Below are positions 32,751-40,596 of a DNA stretch of 41,641 nucleotides, piece after piece. The DNA comes from Candidatus Poribacteria bacterium (GTDB taxonomy: Bacteria; Poribacteria; WGA-4E; WGA-3G). Position 1 is the first letter of the stretch. Every line of letters begins with the position of its first letter. The notes below the pieces were generated by a model, which saw only the letters and a program-made list of their open reading frames with translations, ran no database searches and had not been told where the DNA came from. Position numbers and translations under genes: made by a program. The stretch covers positions 1 to 41,641 of the forward strand of contig JAJDXV010000071.1 in the NCBI GenBank assembly GCA_022823085.1. The letters run 5' to 3'.

Positions 32751-34739
32751 TTGGCGAGAGAAAGAGTATCACAAGCAGATGAATGGCAAGCTTGGGCGCA
32801 GCGATACGACATTGAAGGCGGTATCCGTACCTTTGAGTCGGGGTTGACGGTTAAAGTGTTCGTCGGAGCACTTTTCGTCGGCTTGTTGATGATGCCGGGT
32901 TCCATCTATCTCAGTTATGTATCCGGCGAATCCGGTGCGGGTGCGGCACCTTGGGTTGCGGTTATTCTATTCACCGAACTCGCAAGGCGCTCCTTTACAA
33001 CCGCCCGGCGGCAAGAACTCTATATGCTCCTCGGTTTAACCGGGGCAGCTGTCGGGAGTGGGATGCAGTACCGGAGCTTTATCTGGTACGCCTACTTTAT
33101 CAATACCCCGCAGGCGGCTTCTTACGAGATCGCAGACAAAATACCGGCGTGGGTTGTACCCGCTGGTGATTCTGTCGGTGTGCTAACCCGGAGTCTATTA
33201 CACCCAGACTGGATGCTGCCTATCGGTATCTACCTTGCGGGGAAACTCCTCGGCACTTTGCGGTCTGTCAGTGCACAGTATATCCTGTTCCGACTTACAG
33301 CGGACCTCGAACGGCTGCCATATCCGATGGCACCTATTACCGCACAAGGCGCGACCGCACTCGCAGAAACGACCGGAAAAGAAGAGACTTGGCGATGGCG
33401 GGTCTTCTCTATCGGTTCTATGGCAGGACTCATCTGGGGGTTCCTCTATATCGGTGTTCCATCGCTTACCGGGGTCATGATGAGCACGCCAATTCAGATC
33501 CTCAAGATCCCGTGGATAGATTTTACACAGAGCATTGAAGGCTTCGCACCGACAGGTGTTTTCGCACTCCGAACCGATTTCGGACAAATGCTATTTGGGT
33601 TCGTCCTGCCGTTCCCAATTGTGATGACAGAATTTATTGCCGCAATGGCAACCCAATTCGTCTTGAACCCACAAATCCTCTACCGATTTGAGATACTCCA
33701 TCAGTGGAAACCGGGATTGGACGTTCGCGCTGTCGGTTTGTACAACGGACTCGATTTCTGGATGTCCGCCGGGATGGGGAAATCTTTTAGTTTCGCGATC
33801 GTCGGGATGGCGGCTTCGATTCCGATGCTCTTTAAAATGCGGAGATCCAAGAAAACCGCAGGCGAACGCGGCTCCTTCGCACCACCACCAAACCGGGGCG
33901 ATTTCCCGATATGGTTGATGGGATTGTTGTGGCTCGTCGGGATGGGCGGATTCGTCTGGCTTATCCACTGGATGGTGCCCAATTTCCCATTGAGTTTCCT
34001 ATTAGGCTTCGCATTCCTGTATACACCGCTCAACTCGTATATCACAGCGCGGACTTTCGGGGTCTTAGGACGCGACCTATTTGACATACCCTACCTCCAC
34101 GAAATTACCTTTATCTTGAGTCGATACGAGGAGGTGGACATCTGGTTCGCACCACTGCCAGACGAAGATTACGGACGCGGCACACAGAGTTGGCGGGTAC
34201 TCGAATTGACAGGGACAACCTTCACTTCAAACCTCGCTGGCACACTACTGATTATGCCCATCCTGATTGTCAGCGGTATTGTCGTGATGCACTTTATCTG
34301 GAAGATCGCACCAATTCCGAGCGCACAGTATCCTTACGCACAGATGATGTGGCCCATCAACGCTACAAACGAATGTCTCTGGAAAACATCACTGCGGGAT
34401 GGAAATAGCCAGATGCTGCAGGCGATTCGCGGCGATTATGTCGCCGCTGGGTTTACTGGAAGCCTCGCCATCTACGGGATGTTGTGGTACTTCAAACTAC
34501 CCTCAATGTGGTTCTACGGAATTGTGGGTGGTATCGGTGCTGATCCAGGTAGTATGATTGCCCGACTACTCGGGGCAGTCATCGGACGATTCTACATGAT
34601 TAAGCGGTTCGGTATGAAACGCTGGTATATGTTCAACCCGGTACTCGCAGCAGGATTCGCGTGTGGTGTCGGTCTTATCGGTATGGGAACTGTCGCAATC
34701 GCGCTCGTCTCGAAAGCCGTCATTGTTAAACCGTTTTAA
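32751..34739 (+). CDS. DUF6785/OPT-like transporter, second copy
   Basis: This 662-residue protein has about 14 hydrophobic segments and a soluble N-terminus of about 30 residues. E-R-L-P-Y-P near residue 190, then an A-Q-G-A-T-A-L-A stretch, is typical of OPT-superfamily-like proteins and parallels the motif in the protein at 1252-3219. The start is TTG with AAAAGGAG nine bases upstream, a weak start codon behind a strong ribosome site. The gene begins about 115 bases after the TTATAAG array and ends shortly before a further inverted repeat. Transport of a peptide or metal chelate is inferred from the superfamily only. Confidence 0.68.
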   Translation: MARERVSQADEWQAWAQRYDIEGGIRTFESGLTVKVFVGALFVGLLMMPGSIYLSYVSGESGAGAAPWVAVILFTELARRSFTTARRQELYMLLGLTGAAVGSGMQYRSFIWYAYFINTPQAASYEIADKIPAWVVPAGDSVGVLTRSLLHPDWMLPIGIYLAGKLLGTLRSVSAQYILFRLTADLERLPYPMAPITAQGATALAETTGKEETWRWRVFSIGSMAGLIWGFLYIGVPSLTGVMMSTPIQILKIPWIDFTQSIEGFAPTGVFALRTDFGQMLFGFVLPFPIVMTEFIAAMATQFVLNPQILYRFEILHQWKPGLDVRAVGLYNGLDFWMSAGMGKSFSFAIVGMAASIPMLFKMRRSKKTAGERGSFAPPPNRGDFPIWLMGLLWLVGMGGFVWLIHWMVPNFPLSFLLGFAFLYTPLNSYITARTFGVLGRDLFDIPYLHEITFILSRYEEVDIWFAPLPDEDYGRGTQSWRVLELTGTTFTSNLAGTLLIMPILIVSGIVVMHFIWKIAPIPSAQYPYAQMMWPINATNECLWKTSLRDGNSQMLQAIRGDYVAAGFTGSLAIYGMLWYFKLPSMWFYGIVGGIGADPGSMIARLLGAVIGRFYMIKRFGMKRWYMFNPVLAAGFACGVGLIGMGTVAIALVSKAVIVKPF

Positions 34740-34762
34740 TGGTTATAAGTTATTGGTTATAA

Positions 34763-34835
34763 GTTGTTAGTTCAAGAGACCTTTGTGTCAGTCCTGTTCA
34801 TTGTTGCTGCTACAAAAACCTCCTTAACTAACAAC
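34763..34835. repeat. 10-bp inverted repeat downstream of the transporter
   Basis: GTTGTTAGTT (34763-34772) and AACTAACAAC (34826-34835) are perfect complements. The left flank carries GGTTATAAG units related to the heptamer arrays. It looks like another member of the intergenic hairpin family around CTCTTAACT-type cores. Confidence 0.5.
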
Positions 34836-34858
34836 CCTCCATTTGGTAGTTAAGAAGT

Positions 34859-35212
34859 ATGCAAGATTTCAAGAAGTTGATGGTTTGGAAAAAATCTCAT
34901 GATTTAACTATGAGGGTGTATAATTTAACATCCCACTTCCCTCGTGAAGAAATATATGGGCTTACAAGCCAAATTCGGCGCGCGTCTGCTTCAATTCCAA
35001 CAAACATTGCTGAAGGCTGTGGAAGGAAAAGTTCCGCTGAATTCGGGCGTTTTCTTCAGATCGCAATAGGTTCAACGAGCGAAACGGAGTATCTCCTTTT
35101 TCTTGCACATGATCTTAAATATCTCAGTTCTGATCAATATAATCAGTTAGAGGATATAATTATCAGCGTGAAAAAGATGCTAATTACCTTATTAAAAAGA
35201 CTTGAAACCTAA
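34859..35212 (+). CDS. Four-helix-bundle (S23/IVP-type) protein
   Basis: The 117-residue protein matches the four-helix-bundle family first found in 23S rRNA intervening sequences: L-x-V-W-K-K-S-H-D-L near residue 8, I-Y-G-L-T-S-Q-I-R-R-A-S-x-S-I-P near 32, N-I-A-E-G near 49 and a helix with L-Q-I-A near 66. Function is unknown. No rRNA gene is nearby, so this is a free-standing chromosomal copy. ATG lies in AAGAAGTATG with a poor ribosome site. A terminator starts three bases after the stop, so it is a monocistronic unit that may have arrived independently of its neighbours. Confidence 0.85.
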   Translation: MQDFKKLMVWKKSHDLTMRVYNLTSHFPREEIYGLTSQIRRASASIPTNIAEGCGRKSSAEFGRFLQIAIGSTSETEYLLFLAHDLKYLSSDQYNQLEDIIISVKKMLITLLKRLET

Positions 35213-35214
35213 AA

Positions 35215-35243
35215 CCCTCTTGCGTTACAAGAGGTATTTTTCT
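35215..35243 (+). terminator. Rho-independent terminator of the four-helix gene
   Basis: A perfect 7-bp stem, CCTCTTG and CAAGAGG, with loop CGTTA is followed by TATTTTTCT. It begins three bases after the stop codon. Confidence 0.78.
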
Positions 35244-35261
35244 AATCAGAAACCTCTTTAA

Positions 35262-35289
35262 CTTATAACTTATAACTTATAACTTATAA
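35262..35289. repeat. CTTATAA heptamer array, four copies (reverse orientation)
   Basis: Four perfect copies of CTTATAA, the reverse complement of the 32594-32635 array. The array ends ten bases before the next ATG and takes the place where a Shine-Dalgarno would be. Confidence 0.82.
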
Positions 35290-35299
35290 CTATTAAAAA

Positions 35300-36337
35300 A
35301 TGGATTGGACTGTTTTTGGCTGGGCGGGAATACAACTTGAAATACCCACGACATGGGAACTGAGTGGACTCAGTGGGGATCAGAAGACGGGGTATCTCCG
35401 GCTTGATGACGGCGAGATGCCGCGACTTGAACTCAAATGGGCACCCACCCGAAAGAAAAAACCGGACCTCCACGCGACGCTTGATGAATACTTCAAGTTG
35501 ATTCGCAAAACCTATAAAAGAGGCGCTGACCTCTCCTTCCGCCGGAATGTTGACCTTATCAAAGACGCTGCGTTTTTTGAGGGACGCACCGTGCTCGGTT
35601 TTAGTTGGAAAGGGAGTATCCGTGCTAACGGGCTGATCTTCCACGCAGGAAAACGGATTATAATCGTACAGGTGATGGGACGCCTTAAAGAGAATTGGAG
35701 ACCGACAGTCCTACGGATTATCCAATCAATCGTAGACCGTAGTGATGCCCCATTGACATTGTGGAGTGCCTACGGTCTGAAGTTAGGCGTACCGAAAGAA
35801 TATAAATTAGAACGTCAGAAACTCCTCAGCGGCTATCTGCTGTTTGCGTTCGGCGCGAAACCGTCACGCTTTCAGATACCTATAAAAGTCGCGAAAGTGG
35901 CAGCGAACCGCATCCGAAAAACTGACGGTCCTCTCGAAAAAATAGACTTCTCCCCACCCGACAGAGGACGGCTCAGCGTTGAGCGATACGGGCCAGCTGA
36001 GGTAATGCTCGGTGACTATAAAGACGCGCAAAACCCATTGGAGGCATGGTTTCGCGTTAAATACGCAAAAGCGATTCGCGGATACGGGTTTGAGGTGACA
36101 ACCGACACAGAGACAGAAGATGAACGCCTGACACTTATCGGAGAACAGACACGTCTCTACGACAGTGTCCCATTCAGTCCAGTGCTGATGTTCGATAAAC
36201 TATCCAAGCGGACAGCACTTGTGTTCCATCTCTGGCATTGCCGTCGCTCGAATCGTATCTACGTCATCCAGTCTATCGGTAGTAACAACGCACACCCGAC
36301 AGTCGAAAAGGTCGCTAACAGTATTGAAAGTTTTTAA
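35300..36337 (+). CDS. Hypothetical protein with two related halves
   Basis: I do not recognise this 345-residue protein. It is soluble, with no signal peptide or TM segment, rich in beta strands and basic overall. The halves look related: W-x-x-F-G-W-A-G-I-Q-L-E-I-P followed by G-Y-L-R-L (residues 3-36), and W-S-A-Y-G-L-K-L-G-V-P followed by G-Y-L-L-F (about 154-180), suggesting an internal duplication. The start lies directly behind the CTTATAA array without a ribosome site. It precedes the PqqD-like gene on the same strand, separated by a repeat-rich 329-base gap, and may belong with it functionally. The stop TAA falls inside the first unit of a 45-bp direct repeat. Confidence 0.6.
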   Translation: MDWTVFGWAGIQLEIPTTWELSGLSGDQKTGYLRLDDGEMPRLELKWAPTRKKKPDLHATLDEYFKLIRKTYKRGADLSFRRNVDLIKDAAFFEGRTVLGFSWKGSIRANGLIFHAGKRIIIVQVMGRLKENWRPTVLRIIQSIVDRSDAPLTLWSAYGLKLGVPKEYKLERQKLLSGYLLFAFGAKPSRFQIPIKVAKVAANRIRKTDGPLEKIDFSPPDRGRLSVERYGPAEVMLGDYKDAQNPLEAWFRVKYAKAIRGYGFEVTTDTETEDERLTLIGEQTRLYDSVPFSPVLMFDKLSKRTALVFHLWHCRRSNRIYVIQSIGSNNAHPTVEKVANSIESF

Positions 36338-36421
36338 CTATTAAGTTTCTGTGCATCGCTCCACTACGTTCCGCGTTTTTTAACTATTAAGTTTCTGTGC
36401 ATCGCTCCACTACGTTCCGCG
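36331..36421. repeat. 45-bp direct repeat, two copies (period 46)
   Basis: Two identical 45-bp copies lie at 36331-36375 and 36377-36421, one T apart. Each contains the GC-rich stretch GCATCGCTCCACTACGTTCC. The first copy includes the stop codon of the preceding gene. Confidence 0.9.
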
Positions 36422-36439
36422 ATGGTTTCTGATAAAGAA

Positions 36440-36467
36440 GTTAACAGTTTCCAGTTAACAGTTTCCA
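36440..36467. repeat. 14-bp tandem repeat, two copies
   Basis: GTTAACAGTTTCCA occurs twice in perfect tandem. It is followed by AGAGAT and its complement ATCTCTTAACTGG near 36487-36503, so it is part of the same intergenic hairpin family seen at 32104-32159. Confidence 0.75.
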
Positions 36468-36594
36468 GAAAAGAGATATTGTGTTATCCGCACATCTCTT
36501 AACTGGTTGCTGATACGCCAATAACGAGCAGTCGCAACGAAGGCACGACGGAGAACAGAGAACGGATTATTTGCGATGGTAACGCTGACGAACC

Positions 36595-36651
36595 GAGACC
36601 GAAAATATCGTGCCTTTGTTAAATAACATTATCGTCGACATTTTCGGTCTC
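36595..36651 (+). promoter_or_regulatory. Leader hairpin upstream of the PqqD-like gene
   Basis: A perfect 12-bp inverted repeat, GAGACCGAAAAT (36595-36606) and ATTTTCGGTCTC (36640-36651), has a 33-base loop. The right arm ends immediately before the AGGAAAG ribosome site of the gene at 36667, so folding could hide or expose translation initiation. The rest of the 36338-36666 gap holds the two tandem repeats described above and nothing else identifiable. Confidence 0.5.
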
Positions 36652-36666
36652 AGGAAAGTTTAAAAA

Positions 36667-37128
36667 ATGCTAAACAGAATTTTATACACGCTCAAACTTA
36701 AGAAACGTCCTGATGTAGATCGCACGCAGGTTATGAAGTCTTTTCCGGTACGGAATCAGGTGATAAAGTGGGAAATAGACGATAAAGGCGAAACCTCACT
36801 CGTCATTCCACAGAAGGATAAACTCTGGATACGGCTCGCCGGTCGGTTTTTTATGCTGCCTGATAAACGGGTGATTGTCTTAGATTCTATCGGAACCTAT
36901 GTATGGAAGATGTGTGACGGCAAACATACGATCGCGCAAATCGTCAAAGGTGTGCAAAACCAGTACCAGTTGACACGTAAAGAGGCGGAAACGTCGCTTT
37001 TTACGTTTATGCAACAACTCGGAAAACGGAACTTCATCCAATTCGCTATCCCAGAACAGAACGCACCAGCGACACCGGAACCTGAACCCCAAAAACCGGG
37101 ACTCTTTGGATTCCTACAGCGGCGATAA
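36667..37128 (+). CDS. PqqD-like protein (RiPP recognition element fold)
   Basis: This 153-residue protein has a central PqqD-type domain at about 70-125: D-S-I-G-T-Y-V-W, then C-D-G-K-H-T-I-A-Q-I-V and a helix R-K-E-A-E-T-S-L-F with Q-Q-L-G-K-R-N-F-I, the winged-helix pattern that binds leader peptides of ribosomally made, modified peptides. It has about 65 extra N-terminal residues and a Pro/Glu-rich tail ending in a basic F-L-Q-R-R. No radical SAM enzyme, cyclase or obvious precursor gene is adjacent, so it is an orphan in this window. AGGAAAG lies nine bases before the ATG, just behind a hairpin. Binding of a peptide or of the FtsX machine is a hypothesis. Confidence 0.78.
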   Translation: MLNRILYTLKLKKRPDVDRTQVMKSFPVRNQVIKWEIDDKGETSLVIPQKDKLWIRLAGRFFMLPDKRVIVLDSIGTYVWKMCDGKHTIAQIVKGVQNQYQLTRKEAETSLFTFMQQLGKRNFIQFAIPEQNAPATPEPEPQKPGLFGFLQRR

Positions 37129-37164
37129 CAGACTAACATCCATGAAAAAATATGAGAAAGTCGT

Positions 37165-37194
37165 TTGACATTCTAAATAAGTTTGTGGTAAACT
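37165..37194 (+). promoter_or_regulatory. Promoter of the restriction-modification island
   Basis: TTGACA (37165-37170), an 18-base spacer ending in TGG, then TAAACT (37189-37194). It lies about 100 bases before ATG 37291 and gives the island its own transcription start. Confidence 0.62.
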
Positions 37195-37290
37195 AATCTG
37201 AAGATTAAACTTTATGGGTAACAAGGGTTTTTGTATCAATTTACAAAGGTTACCTCAGATATGTCCTTTCTCAACATGGAGAAAAGTCTT

Positions 37291-38316
37291 ATGATTAAAG
37301 CGATTGATTTCTTTTGCGGTGCCGGTGGTTTAACAAGGGGCTTGTTAGATGCTGGTATAGACGTGTTAGCTGGAGTAGATAACGATGAACGCTTAAAAGA
37401 AACTTATACTTATAATAACAAACCCAGTCGTTTTATCAATAAAGACGTTGATGAAATTGAAATCCACGAACTCCGCGAAGAACTCGGAATTCAAGACGAA
37501 GATACAACGCTTTATGCTGCCTGCACGCCCTGTCAGCCATTCTCAACGCTAAGCAGAGCGAAAGATACAGATACGCGAAAAGAACTACTTTTAACTTTTG
37601 CTGAGATTGTAGAAGAATATCCACCAGATTTTATTCTCGTTGAAAATGTGCCCGGATTGAATAATGGTTATGGGCAAGAAATTTACGAAGAATTTCTGGA
37701 GATTCTGAAGACTTGCGAATTTTCGGATCCTGCAGCAGATTTACTTGATGCGAAGCATTTCGGGGTTCCACAGACACGAAAGCGATTCATCCTTTTGGCA
37801 TCGAAAAAAGGCTCAATTTCGCTCCCTATTCCACAGACAGATCCAGACCGATTTGTAACAGTGAAAAAGTGTATTGAGAATTACCCTGATGTTGATGAAA
37901 AAGAGGCACAAAATTATTCAAATCATGTCGCAAGGAAGCTTAAATCTCATCACAAACGCATTGTTGAGGCAGTACCGAAAGATGGCGGTAGCCGCCAGGA
38001 CGTAACTGATACATCTATCCTACTAAAGTGTCACCAAGAAAGACCAGATGCTCATAGAGATGTATTTGGACGGATGGCATGGGATAAGCCTGCACCAACG
38101 TTGACTTCTCGCTGTACAGATGTTTACTCTGGACGGTTTACACATCCCAAACACGACAGAGGCATTTCGTTGCGTGAAGCAGCTGCCCTGCAAACCTTTA
38201 AAGATGATTACAAATTTTTCGGCACATCTATATCTGCAATAGCTCGGCAAATCGGCAATGCTGTCCCTGTCAAACTCGCTGAAAAATTGGGAGAGTCAAT
38301 TATTGATTCGTGTTGA
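37291..38316 (+). CDS. C5 cytosine DNA methyltransferase
   Basis: This protein of about 341 residues transfers a methyl group from S-adenosylmethionine to C5 of cytosine in DNA. The ordered motifs are intact: motif I D-F-F-C-G-A-G-G at 6-13, motif IV P-C-Q-P-F-S with nucleophile Cys81, motif VI E-N-V at 118-120, motif VIII Q-T-R-K-R near 163, and motif X R-Q-I-G-N-A-V-P near the C-terminus. ATG 37291 follows GGAG and starts right before motif I; upstream ATGs at 37261 and 37276 are possible. The target-recognition region (about 185-265) is too variable to predict a site. Codons are more AT-rich than in the flanking genes. The partner ATPase-nuclease gene starts 19 bases downstream, so the enzyme probably protects host DNA. 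Confidence 0.92.
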   Translation: MIKAIDFFCGAGGLTRGLLDAGIDVLAGVDNDERLKETYTYNNKPSRFINKDVDEIEIHELREELGIQDEDTTLYAACTPCQPFSTLSRAKDTDTRKELLLTFAEIVEEYPPDFILVENVPGLNNGYGQEIYEEFLEILKTCEFSDPAADLLDAKHFGVPQTRKRFILLASKKGSISLPIPQTDPDRFVTVKKCIENYPDVDEKEAQNYSNHVARKLKSHHKRIVEAVPKDGGSRQDVTDTSILLKCHQERPDAHRDVFGRMAWDKPAPTLTSRCTDVYSGRFTHPKHDRGISLREAAALQTFKDDYKFFGTSISAIARQIGNAVPVKLAEKLGESIIDSC

Positions 38317-38335
38317 CATTGGAAGGAAGCACCTT

Positions 38336-40297
38336 ATGAATCATGACACAACTAGCACTGAAGATTCGTATGAAATGAAGTTTGATATTGGGACCATCAA
38401 ACATCTCGGTTTGCAAATGTACTCAACATTACCGCCAGTAATCGGAGAACTAGTGGCGAACGCTTGGGATGCAAACGCGACTAAGGTTGAGATTACAATT
38501 CCAGAAAATCAAATTGACGAACAAACTTCGGAAATCATTATTCGCGATGATGGAATCGGCATGTCAGATGAGGATATACGAAACAAGTATCTCATTATAG
38601 GCCGAGATCGACGGGCCGATGAAAAGACCGATCTTACGCCAGGCGAAAATGGGCGCAAAGTCATGGGAAGAAAAGGGATCGGGAAATTTTCAGCTTTCGG
38701 GATTGCTAAGGAAATCGTTGTAGAAAGTGTGAAAGTTGTAGAAAGTGGTAAAAATAACAAGGTCAGCCATTTCCGAATGAATTATGACGAACTATTAGCA
38801 AAAGCAGATGAACGGATTATTGAATTACCACAGTTACCTGCTACGGGAGATGTCTCCAAAGGGACAAAGATTACGCTCAAATATATCATAAAATTCAAAA
38901 AGCGCCGTATTGCAATTGATGTACTTCGTCGAGGACTTGCTAGGCGATTTGCTGTCATTGGAGCTAAAGACTTTGAAGTTGTGATTAACGGCACCCCCAT
39001 CTCTCCTGAAGATAGAGACTTGAAACGCGCAATTGCAACAGATGTGAACGGGGATCCGTATTTGTGGGAATATAATGAAACAGAAATAAAATCTGAAACT
39101 GGATGGACAGTGTCTGGTTGGATCGGCGCGCTGAGTCGTACGAGCCCAGGTATTGACAAAATAGACCGCGGAATTGTTCTCATGGCGCGTGGGAAACTTG
39201 TACAAGAACCGTTCGTTTTCGATGCCGTTGTCGGTCAACAGTTCGCGCTTTCCTATCTTATTGGTGAACTTCACGTTGATTTTGTTGATGAAGTGGAGGA
39301 TACGATTGCGACGACCCGTAATTCATTGGTGTGGGACACAGAGGCAAATACCGCGCTCAAGGAGTGGGGCCAAAAACAGGTTAATAAAATTGCGTCTTCG
39401 TGGGCTAAAAAACGCAGAGCAGATAATAAATACAAATTAAAAGAACATCCATTATATCTTAAATTTCAAGAAGAAGCGGGGAAAATTGACAAAAAACGGG
39501 AATTCAATCAGGCAGACCAATTAGTTCAGCAATTAATTTTGAAATCAATTGATAAGAGCCCTAATGCTGAGATTGAGGATTTTCAACCAGTAGTTGAAAT
39601 GTTTATTGACTTTTGGAAGTTCGATTCTTTTCGAGAAATGGCTGAAGACATAAAGGAGGCAGGAATTGAGGAACCCGAGAAGCTATTCAATTTATTTCGG
39701 GAATGGGCGATTTTAGAAGCAAAAGAGATGGCAAAGGTTACTGAAGGACGAATAACGACAATTGAAGAACTTGATAAACTTATTCAGACGAATGCTTTGG
39801 AAGTACCTACACTCCATAATTTCTTAAAGGAATTTCCTTGGGTAATTGATCCGCGTTGGACCTTAGTGGCTGATGAACATAGATATAGTGACTTGCTACG
39901 TGATACATTTCCCGAAAGTGATACTCTACCAGAGGTGGATAGGCGAATTGATTTCTTATGTGTGAACGAGGGAACACATTTGGTCGTTGTTGAAATAAAA
40001 CGCCCACAGTCAAAAGCTTCTATGGAAGCACTCGAGCAAATTGAAGATTATGTTAATTTTGTCCGAAATGAGATCGACAAAACAACCCAATATGAGACAG
40101 CCACGGGGTATCTTCTTTGTGGAGATTTGGTTGACCATTATAGAGTAAGGGGAAGGTGTAAAAATTTAGAAAAAGCACAGATTTATATCAAAAGGTATGA
40201 CGATTTGCTCAAAATGGTTAAAGATTTGCATACTGAAATCCTAGATCGATATAATGATCTTCGAGAAGCAAAGCAAATGACGGTATTTACATCTTGA
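38336..40297 (+). CDS. MORC-like GHKL ATPase with C-terminal PD-(D/E)XK nuclease-like domain
   Basis: The product has about 653 residues from ATG 38336, behind GGAAGGAAG; an ORF start at 38258 would overlap the methylase. The N-terminal GHKL ATPase is complete: N-box Glu38, Asn42 and Asp45 in E-L-V-A-N-A-W-D-A-N, D-D-G-I-G-M at 71-76, and G-R-K-G-I-G-K at 111-117. A charged helical middle follows. The tail carries R-R-I-D-F-L near residue 533 and V-V-E-I-K-R-P near 549-555, a D...E-x-K nuclease core like the DUF4263/Shedu group. GHKL ATPases related to MutL and MORC are known in predicted restriction-modification loci beside C5 methyltransferases, as here. It is therefore likely the ATP-dependent restriction component. 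AT-rich codon use suggests recent acquisition. Confidence 0.82.
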   Translation: MNHDTTSTEDSYEMKFDIGTIKHLGLQMYSTLPPVIGELVANAWDANATKVEITIPENQIDEQTSEIIIRDDGIGMSDEDIRNKYLIIGRDRRADEKTDLTPGENGRKVMGRKGIGKFSAFGIAKEIVVESVKVVESGKNNKVSHFRMNYDELLAKADERIIELPQLPATGDVSKGTKITLKYIIKFKKRRIAIDVLRRGLARRFAVIGAKDFEVVINGTPISPEDRDLKRAIATDVNGDPYLWEYNETEIKSETGWTVSGWIGALSRTSPGIDKIDRGIVLMARGKLVQEPFVFDAVVGQQFALSYLIGELHVDFVDEVEDTIATTRNSLVWDTEANTALKEWGQKQVNKIASSWAKKRRADNKYKLKEHPLYLKFQEEAGKIDKKREFNQADQLVQQLILKSIDKSPNAEIEDFQPVVEMFIDFWKFDSFREMAEDIKEAGIEEPEKLFNLFREWAILEAKEMAKVTEGRITTIEELDKLIQTNALEVPTLHNFLKEFPWVIDPRWTLVADEHRYSDLLRDTFPESDTLPEVDRRIDFLCVNEGTHLVVVEIKRPQSKASMEALEQIEDYVNFVRNEIDKTTQYETATGYLLCGDLVDHYRVRGRCKNLEKAQIYIKRYDDLLKMVKDLHTEILDRYNDLREAKQMTVFTS

Positions 40298-40544
40298 TCA
40301 TATTATTCCAAAAACTGATGGGGGTACAAACCATATAGATAATCGGGCACTACTCTGCCAGCCATGCAACACTAAGAAGTCAAATACAATGAGCCTTACC
40401 GCACTTCGTAGAGAAAATAAACGGGAGGAATACATGCAGCCTCACTCTCCCATAGATCTACAAGAAGCACTTGCATGGACAAAAAACTACGCAATAAAAA
40501 TCATACGAGAAACACCATTCCAACTCAAGATAGACAAATTTTAA
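40281..40544 (+). pseudogene. HNH endonuclease C-terminal remnant
   Basis: After the ATPase stop, another frame is open from 40281 to TAA 40542-40544 and lacks any usable start. It encodes a textbook HNH half: D-H-I-I-P-K-T-D-G-G-T-N-H-I-D-N, then L-L-C-Q-P-C-N-T-K-K-S with the zinc cysteine pair, and about 45 further residues. The first part of the nuclease (with the initial C-x-x-C) is missing, so the gene was fused by deletion to the end of the ATPase gene. It is in the +1 frame relative to the ATPase and overlaps its last six codons. Confidence 0.72.
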
Positions 40545-40596
40545 CCCTAAACTATTATAGATAGTCAGGGGTACAACCGCACGAAAGGAGAAAAAA

